Of a DNA stretch of 41,247 nucleotides, positions 23,727-32,580 are shown in pieces. The stretch covers positions 1 to 41,247 of the forward strand of contig CALEII010000059.1 of NCBI GenBank assembly GCA_937876205.1, read 5' to 3'. Within the stretch, counting starts at the first letter, position 1. Each line of letters starts with the position of its first letter. This stretch comes from an uncultured Clostridia bacterium. Its GTDB lineage: Bacteria; Bacillota; Clostridia; Oscillospirales; Acutalibacteraceae. The notes beneath the pieces were generated by a model that was not told where the DNA came from, ran no database searches, and was given only the letters and a program-made list of their open reading frames with translations. The position numbers and the translations under genes were made by a program.

Positions 23727-25167
23727 TGAAAATCTTTCCGTAAAATTCGTTTATGTATTTTTTTCTTTCACTCAGCTCATCAAAACGGCTTATGTATTCA
23801 TAAGGATATTTAAAATTGAATACCCGTTCAATTTTGTTTTCAAAAGGATTTTTGAGCTTTGTGACTGCACCGCCGCCTGCGGCAAGAACAGTGTGAATCT
23901 CTTCCATCATATAGATGTTATAAAGACACTCTCTGCCTTCTATGCTCCAGCCCACATTCTCATTATTGCCCACAGTTTTGCTCTGACGGTACATATAATA
24001 CGGGAAATAGCCGTTTTTATAAAGCTCTGAATTTGAGTATTCAAGCATCTTTGCCGTCTCTCGGTAAACAGTATCGGCTTCACCGTTAGTGACAAGGTTT
24101 GCAGCCCTCTTGAGTGCGAGAGTGTGCACTGTAATATTCTCAGGTGCCAGAGAAACTGCAGTATCTATACTGTTTGCAAAACTCTCGGCTGTGTCACCCG
24201 GAAGACCTGCAATAAAATCCATATTTATATTGTCAAAGCCTGCATCTCTTGCCATTGAGAATGCTTCAAGCGTCTTTTCGGGCGTATGCTTTCTGCCGAT
24301 ATTCTCAAGTACTGCTGCATTGAAGGTCTGAGGATTTATACTGATTCTCGTGACGCCTGCATTTTTCATAACTGACAGCTTTTCTCTGTCGAGTGTATCG
24401 GGTCTGCCTGCTTCTATTGTATATTCACGCACAGAGGATACATCAAAATTCTCTGCGACAGCAGAAGTAATATCTCTTATATAATCGGCATCAAGTGAGG
24501 TTGGCGTGCCGCCACCGAAATATATTGTCTCAAGCTTAAGACCGAGCTCCCTTGCTATAACGGAGATTTCACCTATCTCACGGCAAAGAAGCTTCACATA
24601 GTCAGGAATGAGCTTTTTTGCCTGTGCCACGGAATGTGACACAAATGAGCAGTAAGAGCATCTTGTGGGACAGAACGGAATTGAAATATAAAGCGAAAAT
24701 GATTTTTCACCAGAGAGAGAAATAATTCTGTCCTCAGCCCTGGCAACTGAAAGTGCGAGCTGAGTTTTTTTATCTGTAACATAAAGCTTATTTCTGAAAT
24801 AATCAGTTGCGTTGTCTTCACCGTTTTCAGAAATGAGATTTCTCATTAGTTTTGAAGGTCTGACGCCCGTAAGGATTCCCCAGGGGGGAGTCAGCCCCGT
24901 TATCTGTGTCAATGCACAATAAAGCAGCTGTGCGATAATCAGCTCTGTTTCCTTGTCATCACTGCCGGCAAAAGACTCTTTTCCGTAGTGTTTGCCGTCA
25001 ATATCAACAATGCACCCTGCGATACCGTCTTTCAGATATGTGACAACAGTATTCTCAGCCGTTGAAGGCATTTCTTCAACGACTGTGATTTTTTCAAGAG
25101 GGAAAAATATTCTTATTACATTTTCTGTCTCATATCTGAATGAATGACCGATTACTGCAAGAATCAT
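23716..25167 (-). CDS. hemZ: Radical SAM coproporphyrinogen dehydrogenase-like HemZ
   Basis: 483 aa. An N-terminal HemZ-specific region (about 1-155, ending GVRPSKLM and a following helix) precedes a radical SAM domain with CPTRCSYC at Cys166/170/173, the GGGTPTSL SAM-binding motif and a C-terminal HemN-like part with NENVGWSIEGRECLYNIYMMEE. HemZ proteins of Clostridia belong to the oxygen-independent coproporphyrinogen oxidase family, though their reaction is often unproved. The start ATG (25167) overlaps the preceding stop as ATGA, with AAGGTGG upstream; an in-frame GTG at 25179 is inside that site. Confidence 0.9.
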   Translation of the reverse strand: MILAVIGHSFRYETENVIRIFFPLEKITVVEEMPSTAENTVVTYLKDGIAGCIVDIDGKHYGKESFAGSDDKETELIIAQLLYCALTQITGLTPPWGILTGVRPSKLMRNLISENGEDNATDYFRNKLYVTDKKTQLALSVARAEDRIISLSGEKSFSLYISIPFCPTRCSYCSFVSHSVAQAKKLIPDYVKLLCREIGEISVIARELGLKLETIYFGGGTPTSLDADYIRDITSAVAENFDVSSVREYTIEAGRPDTLDREKLSVMKNAGVTRISINPQTFNAAVLENIGRKHTPEKTLEAFSMARDAGFDNINMDFIAGLPGDTAESFANSIDTAVSLAPENITVHTLALKRAANLVTNGEADTVYRETAKMLEYSNSELYKNGYFPYYMYRQSKTVGNNENVGWSIEGRECLYNIYMMEEIHTVLAAGGGAVTKLKNPFENKIERVFNFKYPYEYISRFDELSERKKYINEFYGKIFNEH

Positions 25168-25802
25168 CTGTTCTGCCACCTTACATATCCGTTGTGCTTT
25201 CTTTCATAGTCAAGAGTTGTTTCACAGAAATGACCGGGATACACAATATAGTCACCGTCAAGGTCAAACAAACGGCAGACCGAGTCATTCAGCTCTTCAT
25301 AATCACCGCCCGGAAAATCTGTTCTGCCAACTGAACGGCAGAACAATGTATCACCTGAAAAAATACAGTTATCAATAATATAGCATACGCCGCCACGGGT
25401 ATGACCGGGTGTATGGATAACGCTGATTTCCTGTGAGCCAAAAGGCAGCTTTTCACCACCCGAGATTCTTATATCTTCTCTCGCATATCCGTTATTTGCA
25501 GCACCGAAAACTGAAGCAAGAGACAAAAAAGCGTCACTGAGCATAGGCGCATCATTCTTATGAATGACCACCTTTGCATCAGGATATTCTTTTTTTAATG
25601 CCCTAACACCGTCTGTGTGGTCAAAATGACCGTGGGTGAGAAGAATATAGTCTACACTTTTTATGCGTTCATCACGAAGCACCGAGAGCAGCCTTTCAGT
25701 GCAGTCTGCTGCATCAATAACAGCACAGGCTCCGCTTGATTCTTCAATCAGCACGTATGTGTTGGCATCCATTGGTCCCAGAGGGAGTGTTTTTATTATC
25801 AT
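25164..25802 (-). CDS. Metallo-beta-lactamase fold hydrolase (glyoxalase II-like)
   Basis: 212 aa. MBL fold with THGHFDHTDG (His57, His59, Asp61, His62), HTPGHTRGG (His about 129), FSGDTLF with the bridging Asp, and a final YPGHFCETT His. This is the compact glyoxalase II-like type that hydrolyses thioesters or similar substrates. The start is the ATG at 25802 (MIIKTLPLG); longer frames run into the MITE-like repeat upstream, which may carry or disrupt the promoter. It is translationally coupled (ATGA) to hemZ. Confidence 0.88.
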   Translation of the reverse strand: MIIKTLPLGPMDANTYVLIEESSGACAVIDAADCTERLLSVLRDERIKSVDYILLTHGHFDHTDGVRALKKEYPDAKVVIHKNDAPMLSDAFLSLASVFGAANNGYAREDIRISGGEKLPFGSQEISVIHTPGHTRGGVCYIIDNCIFSGDTLFCRSVGRTDFPGGDYEELNDSVCRLFDLDGDYIVYPGHFCETTLDYERKHNGYVRWQNR

Positions 25803-25810
25803 AATTCTTC

Positions 25811-25930
25811 TAATTGAAAATTGAAAGTTGAAAATTGAAAATGAAGGTGGTTTTCCTTCGGAAAACATTTATAGAGCATAGCGGAACAAGTGCGCAGCAC
25901 TTCCGACGCTTTCCGTTTTCAATTTTCCAT
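25811..25930. mobile_element. MITE-like repeat element, copy 2 (reverse)
   Basis: Reverse copy of the element at 13351-13477, with only scattered differences. It has terminal TAATTGAAAATTGAAA-type repeats and the same internal hairpins (GTTTTCC-TTC-GGAAAAC type and AAGTGC/GCACTT). It lies between dtd and the MBL gene, 8 bases upstream of the MBL start. Confidence 0.75.
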
Positions 25931-25958
25931 TCGGGCTCAGCCCGACAAATTATTGTTT
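25931..25958. repeat. Palindromic intergenic repeat, copy G
   Basis: TCGGGC-TCA-GCCCGA hairpin followed by CAAATTATTGTTT. On the minus strand the right part encodes the last Lys-Gln and the TAA stop of dtd. It abuts the MITE-like element, as copies B and C do at 13.3-13.5 kb. Confidence 0.8.
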
Positions 25959-26411
25959 TATCTTCCAAATATCTGTATCATAAAGAATTGTCACAGGGCC
26001 GTCGTTGACAATGGAAACTTCCATTTCTGCAGCAAAAATGCCGTGTTCAACTTTTCTGACACCGTTTTTTCTCAGACATTCCATATAATACTCATAAAGC
26101 TCGTTTGCTATGTCGGGAGCTGCTGAGGCTGCAAATGAAGGTCTGTTGCCCTTTTTAACATCAGCGCACAGCGTAAACTGCGAGACAACAAGGATTTCAC
26201 CGTCAATATCAAGAATTGACCTGTTCATCTTGTCATCCTCATCGCAGAATATACGCAGTGCCGATGTTTTGTTTGCCATCATTTCTGCGTGAGCCTTTGT
26301 GTCGCCCTCCATTACGCCCAGAAGAACAAGATAGCCCTCACCGACCTGACCGACAACCTCACCGTCAACCTTTACGGATGATGATTTTACTCTCTGAATT
26401 ACTGCTTTCAT
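25950..26411 (-). CDS. dtd: D-aminoacyl-tRNA deacylase
   Basis: 153 aa, full length. MKAVIQRVKSSSVKVDGEVVG at the N-terminus, SQFTLCADVKKGNRPSF in the middle and NDGPVTIL near residue 138 (the cross-subunit Gly-cis-Pro region) define Dtd. It hydrolyses D-amino acids and mischarged glycine from tRNA. In Bacillus relA is followed by dtd; here a pspC gene is between them. The final KQ-stop is provided by repeat copy G. Confidence 0.96.
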   Translation of the reverse strand: MKAVIQRVKSSSVKVDGEVVGQVGEGYLVLLGVMEGDTKAHAEMMANKTSALRIFCDEDDKMNRSILDIDGEILVVSQFTLCADVKKGNRPSFAASAAPDIANELYEYYMECLRKNGVRKVEHGIFAAEMEVSIVNDGPVTILYDTDIWKIKQ

Positions 26412-26427
26412 TATTCTTTACCGTCAA

Positions 26428-26628
26428 TCAGCCTTCTATCTGAGGCTGTTCGGGCATTACAAGCCAAGCAATGATGTAAGCGAGTACTCCTGCACCGCCC
26501 ATAAGGCAGAACAACACAAGCAGAAGTCTTACAATTGTTGAGTCAATTTTGAAGTACTCGGCAATACCACCGCATACACCTGCAATTTTCTTATCTGTTT
26601 CTGAACGGTATAATTTTTTTTCTGTCAT
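26428..26628 (-). CDS. PspC domain protein
   Basis: 66 aa. The entire protein is a PspC domain: KKLYRSETDKKIAGVCGGIAEYF, then a membrane segment ending GGAGVLAYIIAWLVMP. In proteobacteria PspC senses membrane stress; in Firmicutes small stand-alone PspC proteins are common and of unclear role. It lies 27 bases after relA and 16 bases before dtd. Confidence 0.92.
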   Translation of the reverse strand: MTEKKLYRSETDKKIAGVCGGIAEYFKIDSTIVRLLLVLFCLMGGAGVLAYIIAWLVMPEQPQIEG

Positions 26629-26655
26629 TTTAAAACTCTCCTTTGGTTTGATTTA

Positions 26656-28848
26656 TTATGAACGCTCTATTTTAAGAACGCCGTTAATTTTCATAAGCTT
26701 TGCCACAATGCCCTTAAGATGCTCGGCATTGTTTACGGCAATGGTCATATAAATTAAGTTTGTGCCGTCTTTCGGTGTTCTCGTGTTGACATTGTGAATC
26801 ATAACGTGCATATTAGCAAGAGCCACTGAAACGTCGGCAAGCATAGAAATTCTGTCGATACAGGAAATGGAAAGTGTAGCATTGAAGCCCTCTCCCACTG
26901 CCGTATCCTCCCAGAAAACATTTATCCATCTCTCAGGCTCGGGAGAATCAGAAAGATTCTCGGGCACATTGGGACAGTCACGTTTATGCACTGAAACACC
27001 GTGTCCTCTTGTGATAAATCCGATTATGTCATCACCGGGAATGGGACTGCAGCACTTGGACAGCTTCACAAGACAGTTGTCTATGCCCTCAACAATAACG
27101 CCTTCGCCACTTGAGTGCTTGGGCTTGGCAAGCTTGATTTCAACGGCTTTGGGCTGCTCTGTTGCCTGAAATTTAGCAACCTCATCACGGATCTGAGGCA
27201 TAAGCCTTGAAACTATAATACCACCGTAACCGATTGCCGCAAAGAAGTCGTCGTGTGAATTCTGTCTCTGTTTTTCGGCAAGTATATCTATAAGTTTTTC
27301 TGTATTTTCATCATTGAGACGGATATTACTCTTTCTGAGCTCACGCTCAAATTCTGCCTTACCTGCAACGATATTTTCATCACGCTTTTCTTTCTTGAAC
27401 CAGGCTCTTATCTTTGTTCTTGCCGCACCCGTCTGAACAATCTTCAGCCAGTCACGGCTCGGGCCCTTGCTCTGCTGTGAAGTTGTAAGAATTTCAACAA
27501 TTTCACCTGTTTTTACAACATAATCAATGGGAACAATTCTGCCGTCAACCTTGGCTCCCGTCATTTTATTGCCGACTGCCGAATGAATAGCATAAGCAAA
27601 GTCGATTACTGTAGCACCCTTCGGCAGACAGATAACACTGCCCTTGGGAGTGAGAACAAACACCTCTTCGGGCACAAGGTCACTCTTAATATCCTGAACA
27701 ATATCACCTGCATTGCCTGACTCCTGCTGACTCTCAAGCATCTGTCTTATCCAGAGAAGTCTGTTGTCAACATCCCGGTCATTTCTGCCCATTTTATATT
27801 TCCAGTGGGCTGCAATACCGTATTCTGCGTTACGGTGCATTTCCCATGTTCTTATCTGCACTTCAAAGGGCACGCCCTCTCCGCCGATAAGAGTTGTATG
27901 AAGTGACTGGTACATATTAGGCTTTGGCGTGGAAATATAGTCCTTGAATCTGCCGGGGATTGAATGATACATATCGTGAACAATACCAAGACAGTTATAG
28001 CAGTCGATGACAGTATCAACAATGATTCTGACTGCGTAAATATCGTATATTTCATCAAAGCTTTTGCCGCCGATATACATTTTTCGGTAAATACCGTGAA
28101 CACTCTTGACTCTGCCGTCTACTCTTGAATTTGAAACAGTTTCCTGAACTCTTTCATTTATTTTTGATTTTATATGCTCAAGAAATTCCTGACGCTGTGA
28201 GCTCTGAACCTCAAGCTTTTCTTCAATATCGTGGTATGCCACAGGGTCAAGGAAGCTGATTGCCCTGTCTTCAAGTTCCTCTTTAAACGCTCTGATACCG
28301 AGTCTGTGTGCTATGGGGGCATAGATTTCAAGAGTCTCCTTCGCAGTGAGTCTGCGTTTCTCTTCGGGAACATACTGAAGAGTTCTCATATTATGCACTC
28401 GGTCTGACAATTTGATGATAATAACTCTTATATCCTGCGACATTGCGATGAGCATTTTTCTTAGCGTTTCTGCCTGTTGCTCTTCTCTGTTTGACATCTG
28501 CATACGGCTGATTTTTGTAACACCGTCAACAAGAAGCGCAATTTCTTCACCAAAAAGCTCTTTTATCTCTTTCAGCTCATATTCGGTATCCTCAACGACA
28601 TCGTGAAGCAGAGCCGCCGCAACAGAAGGCATATCCATTCCCAATTCGTCAAAAAGGATTGTTGCAACTGCAAGAGGATGAATAATATAAGGCTCACCTG
28701 ATTTTCTCTTCTGGTCACCGTGAGCTTCATTTGCAAGATTGAATGCTTTATCAATAACAGCAAGGCTCTCGGGAGAAAATGATTTTTCAAGCTTTCCCCT
28801 GAGAATTTCATATTTTCTGATGCCGGTGCTGTCTACGCTTTCACACAT
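26656..28848 (-). CDS. relA: Bifunctional (p)ppGpp synthetase/hydrolase RelA/SpoT
   Basis: 730 aa. An HD hydrolase domain (about 25-180, with H-D at 82/83 in LLHDVVEDT), a synthetase domain (about 240-350, YQSLHTTLIGGEGVPFEV then RTWEMHRNAEYGIAAHW), TGS (about 395-455, VFVLTPKGSVICLPKGAT), a conserved-cysteine region (KCCSPIPGDDIIGFITRGHG) and a C-terminal ACT domain. Both catalytic halves look intact, so it should make and degrade the stringent-response alarmone. It follows recJ after 14 bases; the apt gene that often lies here is absent. Confidence 0.97.
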   Translation of the reverse strand: MCESVDSTGIRKYEILRGKLEKSFSPESLAVIDKAFNLANEAHGDQKRKSGEPYIIHPLAVATILFDELGMDMPSVAAALLHDVVEDTEYELKEIKELFGEEIALLVDGVTKISRMQMSNREEQQAETLRKMLIAMSQDIRVIIIKLSDRVHNMRTLQYVPEEKRRLTAKETLEIYAPIAHRLGIRAFKEELEDRAISFLDPVAYHDIEEKLEVQSSQRQEFLEHIKSKINERVQETVSNSRVDGRVKSVHGIYRKMYIGGKSFDEIYDIYAVRIIVDTVIDCYNCLGIVHDMYHSIPGRFKDYISTPKPNMYQSLHTTLIGGEGVPFEVQIRTWEMHRNAEYGIAAHWKYKMGRNDRDVDNRLLWIRQMLESQQESGNAGDIVQDIKSDLVPEEVFVLTPKGSVICLPKGATVIDFAYAIHSAVGNKMTGAKVDGRIVPIDYVVKTGEIVEILTTSQQSKGPSRDWLKIVQTGAARTKIRAWFKKEKRDENIVAGKAEFERELRKSNIRLNDENTEKLIDILAEKQRQNSHDDFFAAIGYGGIIVSRLMPQIRDEVAKFQATEQPKAVEIKLAKPKHSSGEGVIVEGIDNCLVKLSKCCSPIPGDDIIGFITRGHGVSVHKRDCPNVPENLSDSPEPERWINVFWEDTAVGEGFNATLSISCIDRISMLADVSVALANMHVMIHNVNTRTPKDGTNLIYMTIAVNNAEHLKGIVAKLMKINGVLKIERS

Positions 28849-28862
28849 AATAATTGCTCCTG

Positions 28863-30896
28863 TTAATCTTTATAACCAAGTTTTTTGAGTATTGATGCAC
28901 TGCCGAGGGATACCTTCGGAGCATCGGGCACTGCAGAATACCCGTTTTTGTCATATTTTATAAGTCCCAGCTCACAGAACGCATCAAGCACAATGCGCAC
29001 TCTGCAAGTCATTTCTGAGCCGTAGCCGAGCTTTATTGCAATCTGTTCGGGACTGCAGATACATTTTTTTGCTGATTTCACAAATCTGAACACAAGCGCT
29101 GAAAAGTTTCTGTCAGGGCACGCTATCAGGCGTTCATTTTCGCTTATTTGTTTACCGCTTCTGATTTTATTGTAAAGCATTTCACCTGAAAAATAATCGT
29201 CATCAGATGCGCCTGAGTTTCTCATACTCTTTATGTATATTCCGGGTCTGATTTCACCCTTGAATTCATTTTTGTCTATATACACGGCAATATCCACGGT
29301 ATCACCGATATCAAAACCGAGTTCATCGGGCGTAACGCCGAAATAAACGCCTGCATACTGCTGACCCTTTTTCTCAAAAACGATTCTTGTATGGTTAAGC
29401 TTTGTGCCGATTGCTTTCACATTTTTTATAACAACATTATATATGCCGAACATCGGCTGCGGATTCTCAGCACCGAAAGGCTCAAGAAGTGAAAGACTTT
29501 CAACAAATCCCATATCAATCTTTGCGGGGTTTATCTTGCAGTCGAGTGTCATTACGGGACAGAAAACATCAAGTGAATCTGCGTATTCATTTATTCTCTG
29601 TCTGAATTCATCAATTTTATCGTCTCTGACTGAAAAACCTGCCGCAAGAGTATGTCCGCCGAAGCGCACAAGCAGGTCACTTGCATCGGTGAGTGCATCA
29701 AACAGAGCAAAGCCATCTATGCTTCTGCAGCTGCCTTTTGCCTCCCCGCTGCCGTCACGGGCAATAACCATAGCAGGCTTACCGAATCTGTCAACGAGCT
29801 TGGATGCCACAATTCCGATAACGCCTGAGTGCCAGCCCTCACCGTCAACAACAAGAACCTTTGAATATTTCAGCTTATCATCATTTTCTATTTTACGGAT
29901 AGCTTCTTCAATTATTTCAGCTTCCGTTTCCTGTCTTTTTATATTGAAGCTGTCAAGCTTATCTGCAAGCTCTGCAGCATCTTCATCATCCTCGGTAAGA
30001 AGAAGTCTGAGTGCAGTCGTTGCCTGCTCCACTCTGCCTGCGGCATTTATTCTCGGTGCAATGGTAAAAGCAACGCTCTGCGCATTAAGCTCTTTGTTAC
30101 CGCAAACTTTATTTTTCAGAGCAACAATTCCGCATCTTGATGTACTGTTTATAGCTTCAATACCTTTTACTGCAAGAAGTCTGTTTTCACCTCTGAGAGG
30201 AACTATATCTGCAATGGTACCAATAGCCACAATATCGGCAAAATCAGCAAGAACACTGTCATAGTCACCGTCTTCAAGTGCCGCAACAAGCTTGAATGCA
30301 ACACCCACGCCTGCCGTATCCTTGAACGGGCTTTTATCATCAGCTCTGTGAGGATTTACCACAGCAACAGCATCAGGCAATACACCGCCCGGCTGATGAT
30401 GGTCGGTGATGACAAGATCTATCCCTTTAGAACGGATGAAATCAGCTTCCTCAATTGAATTTATACCGTTATCAACAGTAATTATAAGCTTCACTCCACG
30501 CTGTGCGAGTGTATCAACTGCATCGTTATGAAGTCCGTAGCCTTCTTCCATTCTGGAGGGAATATAATAAGTGACATCTGCCCCCTGAGACTCAAGATAA
30601 AGATAGAGAAGAGCCGTTGCAGTAACACCGTCGGCATCATAGTCCCCGTAAACAGCTATACGCTCAAATGAATCAATTGCATGCCTTATTCTGGCAACTG
30701 CTTTATCCATATCCTTAATCAGGAACGGGTCCGAAAGTTGAGTATCGTTGTTAAGGAATTCATCTATATCTTCAGGCTCAGTAATACCTCTGGCAGCAAG
30801 CAGAAAGACTGCAAGCTCATCGTAACCGTATTCATATGCAAGCTCGGCAACACGTTTTTTGTCAAATGACGAAATACGCCAATACTTACGGTTCAA
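28863..30896 (-). CDS. recJ: Single-strand DNA-specific exonuclease RecJ
   Basis: 677 aa. DHH domain with AVYGDYDADGVTATALLYLY, TVDNGI and VITDHHQPGG; DHHA1 domain with RFGGHTLAAGFSV (about 425-445); then an OB fold. It degrades single-stranded DNA 5' to 3' in recombination and repair. A C-terminal segment (about 600-677) resembles a winged helix ending in a short conserved KLGYKD. It is the first gene of recJ-relA-pspC-dtd. The region 30897-30993 upstream is A/T-rich. Confidence 0.95.
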   Translation of the reverse strand: MNRKYWRISSFDKKRVAELAYEYGYDELAVFLLAARGITEPEDIDEFLNNDTQLSDPFLIKDMDKAVARIRHAIDSFERIAVYGDYDADGVTATALLYLYLESQGADVTYYIPSRMEEGYGLHNDAVDTLAQRGVKLIITVDNGINSIEEADFIRSKGIDLVITDHHQPGGVLPDAVAVVNPHRADDKSPFKDTAGVGVAFKLVAALEDGDYDSVLADFADIVAIGTIADIVPLRGENRLLAVKGIEAINSTSRCGIVALKNKVCGNKELNAQSVAFTIAPRINAAGRVEQATTALRLLLTEDDEDAAELADKLDSFNIKRQETEAEIIEEAIRKIENDDKLKYSKVLVVDGEGWHSGVIGIVASKLVDRFGKPAMVIARDGSGEAKGSCRSIDGFALFDALTDASDLLVRFGGHTLAAGFSVRDDKIDEFRQRINEYADSLDVFCPVMTLDCKINPAKIDMGFVESLSLLEPFGAENPQPMFGIYNVVIKNVKAIGTKLNHTRIVFEKKGQQYAGVYFGVTPDELGFDIGDTVDIAVYIDKNEFKGEIRPGIYIKSMRNSGASDDDYFSGEMLYNKIRSGKQISENERLIACPDRNFSALVFRFVKSAKKCICSPEQIAIKLGYGSEMTCRVRIVLDAFCELGLIKYDKNGYSAVPDAPKVSLGSASILKKLGYKD

Positions 30897-30993
30897 AAAA
30901 TCATATCCTTACATTTTAATTATACTTATCCACTGTATCTTATTATTATAAATAATTTTATAGAGAATTACAAGGTTTCAGAATAATTTTTTC

Positions 30994-31020
30994 ACGAAAT
31001 TTATGTTACAGCATAGGATA
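30994..31020 (+). promoter_or_regulatory. Candidate sigma-K promoter of dpaAB
   Basis: AC at 30994-30995, 16 bases, then CATAGGATA at 31012-31020, matching the known sigma-K pattern AC-N16/17-CATAnnnTA. It lies 17 bases before the dpaA ATG, ahead of CAGGAGGA. In Bacillus the corresponding spoVF operon is sigma-K dependent. No housekeeping promoter is visible here. Confidence 0.6.
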
Positions 31021-31036
31021 TCACAGGAGGAATGAT

Positions 31037-31885
31037 ATGAAAAACAAACCAGACTTTATGATAATCGGCGGTGACTGCCGTTTTTCATACATCAGGAATA
31101 CTCTTGAACAAAAAGGATTCTCAGCAAAACGAATCTATCCCGGTGATTATAAAGCAGATGACTTCCGTGACGCCGATATTTTTATTCTGCCCGTTCCTGT
31201 CAGCCGTGACAACATAAATATTAACACTCCCCTTGCAGGCGAAAGCTTTTATATAGGAGATTTTCTCAGGCTCCTGCCCGAAAACTCAATTGTTGCAGGC
31301 GGACTTTTCAGTGACGACCTGAGAGAAAAAATTGAACGCAGAAATATAACTGTCTTTGACTACTACAAGGATGAAAAGCTGGCAAGGGACAATGCAATCC
31401 CTACGGCAGAGGGTGTGATAGGCATACTCATAAATTCTCTGCCGGTAACAATAAACGGACTCAGGTGTGCAGTCACAGGCTACGGAAAATGCGCAAAAGC
31501 AATTGCAAAATCACTGAATGCTCTCGGCGCCGAGGTAACAGCCGTTGTCAGACGGAAAGAAAGTCTGTCTGAAGCAGAAAACGACGGAATAAAGGGTTGC
31601 TATTTCAATGATTTTGCAGAAAAAGCCGGTACTTTTACGGCAATAATCAATACAGTGCCCGTCAGAGTCATAGATTCACAGATAATAAAAAATCTCAGAA
31701 AAGACTGTCTGCTCATTGAAATTGCCTCATCACCCTTCGGTATTGATTTTGACACTGCCAAGGCTTGCGGCATAAACACGATAAAAGCAGGCTCGCTTCC
31801 GGGCAGAATTTCACCCGAAACAGCAGGTGAAATTATCTGCAATTCAGTTCTTTCTTTTACAGGGAGTGATATTTATGGGAATTAA
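31037..31885 (+). CDS. dpaA: Dipicolinate synthase subunit A
   Basis: 282 aa, SpoVFA. An N-terminal domain (GGDCRFSYIRNTL) is followed by a Rossmann NAD(P) domain (CAVTGYGKCAKAIAKSL at about 148) and SLPGRISPETAG near the end, characteristic of DpaA. With DpaB it makes dipicolinic acid from 4-hydroxy-tetrahydrodipicolinate in the mother cell; the product is stored with calcium in the spore core. AGGAGGA precedes the ATG, and a sigma-K-like promoter lies just upstream. Confidence 0.95.
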   Translation: MKNKPDFMIIGGDCRFSYIRNTLEQKGFSAKRIYPGDYKADDFRDADIFILPVPVSRDNININTPLAGESFYIGDFLRLLPENSIVAGGLFSDDLREKIERRNITVFDYYKDEKLARDNAIPTAEGVIGILINSLPVTINGLRCAVTGYGKCAKAIAKSLNALGAEVTAVVRRKESLSEAENDGIKGCYFNDFAEKAGTFTAIINTVPVRVIDSQIIKNLRKDCLLIEIASSPFGIDFDTAKACGINTIKAGSLPGRISPETAGEIICNSVLSFTGSDIYGN

Positions 31886-32447
31886 ACTGGGCTTTGCTAT
31901 GTGCGGCTCATTCTGCACATTTGACAAGGTCATTCCGTATATAGAAGAAATTAAAAATTCGGGAATTGATGTTGTGCCAATAATGTCATACAACGCATAC
32001 GAAACAGATACCCGCTTCGGCACAGCAAAAAGCTTTATTGACAGAATTGAAAACATCTGTCAGAGAGAAATTATTCACACACTCACTGCTGCTGAACCGA
32101 TAGGTCCGAAACAACTCACAGATGCACTGGTCATTGCCCCCTGCACAGGTAATACACTTGCAAAGCTTTCAATGGGTATAGCTGATACTCCCGTAACACT
32201 TGCTGCGAAATCCACACTCAGAAATGCAAATCCCGTAATAATTGCAGTGTCAACAAATGATGCTCTCAGCAACGCAGCTAAAAATATAGGAAATCTGCTC
32301 AATTACAAGAATATTTATTTTGTGCCTTATTCACAGGATGACAGCAAAAACAAGCCCACATCTGTTGTTGCAGACTTTTCAAAAATCAAGGATACCCTGC
32401 TTGAAGCTATAGTCGGAAGACAAATTCAGCCGATACTGAAACAATAA
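31875..32447 (+). CDS. dpaB: Dipicolinate synthase subunit B
   Basis: 190 aa, SpoVFB, a flavoprotein-like fold: GFAMCGSFCTFDKV at the start, then GPKQLTDALVIAPCTGNTLAKLSMGIADTPVTLA. I use the ATG at 31875 (AGGGAG upstream), overlapping dpaA by 11 bases, as is usual for this pair. Its final Lys-Gln-stop (AAA CAA TAA) is the left arm of palindromic repeat copy F, so the original C-terminus may have been replaced. Confidence 0.95.
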   Translation: MGIKLGFAMCGSFCTFDKVIPYIEEIKNSGIDVVPIMSYNAYETDTRFGTAKSFIDRIENICQREIIHTLTAAEPIGPKQLTDALVIAPCTGNTLAKLSMGIADTPVTLAAKSTLRNANPVIIAVSTNDALSNAAKNIGNLLNYKNIYFVPYSQDDSKNKPTSVVADFSKIKDTLLEAIVGRQIQPILKQ

Positions 32448-32545
32448 TTTGTCGAAATTTATATCGTAGGGACGCCCATTGTGTCAAGTGTAACATGGCA
32501 GCCCCTACGATTGGTTTATTCAAGCAGCTCGACAAATTCTTATTT
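32439..32545. repeat. Palindromic repeat copy F with a nested inverted repeat
   Basis: Outer arms AAACAATAATTTGTCGA (32439-32455) and TCGACAAATTCTTATTT (32529-32545). Between them lies a second inverted repeat, ATCGTAGGG (32463-32471) with CCCTACGAT (32503-32511), in place of the short loop seen in copies A and C. The inner unit resembles GTAGGG-type repeats common in Ruminococcaceae genomes (from memory). Confidence 0.8.
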
Positions 32546-32550
32546 ATATA

Positions 32551-32580
32551 AATAAGCACTGCCCGAAAGCAGTGCTTATT
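32551..32580 (-). terminator. Terminator overlapping the XRE gene end
   Basis: Twelve-bp stem AATAAGCACTGC/GCAGTGCTTATT around CCGAAA. The stop codon of the XRE gene lies inside the stem. T-rich sequence follows on the minus strand. Confidence 0.75.

Noticed and set aside
25803..25868. N-terminal extension of the MBL hydrolase
   Set aside because: The added residues are translated repeat; the ATG at 25802 starts the normal family N-terminus.
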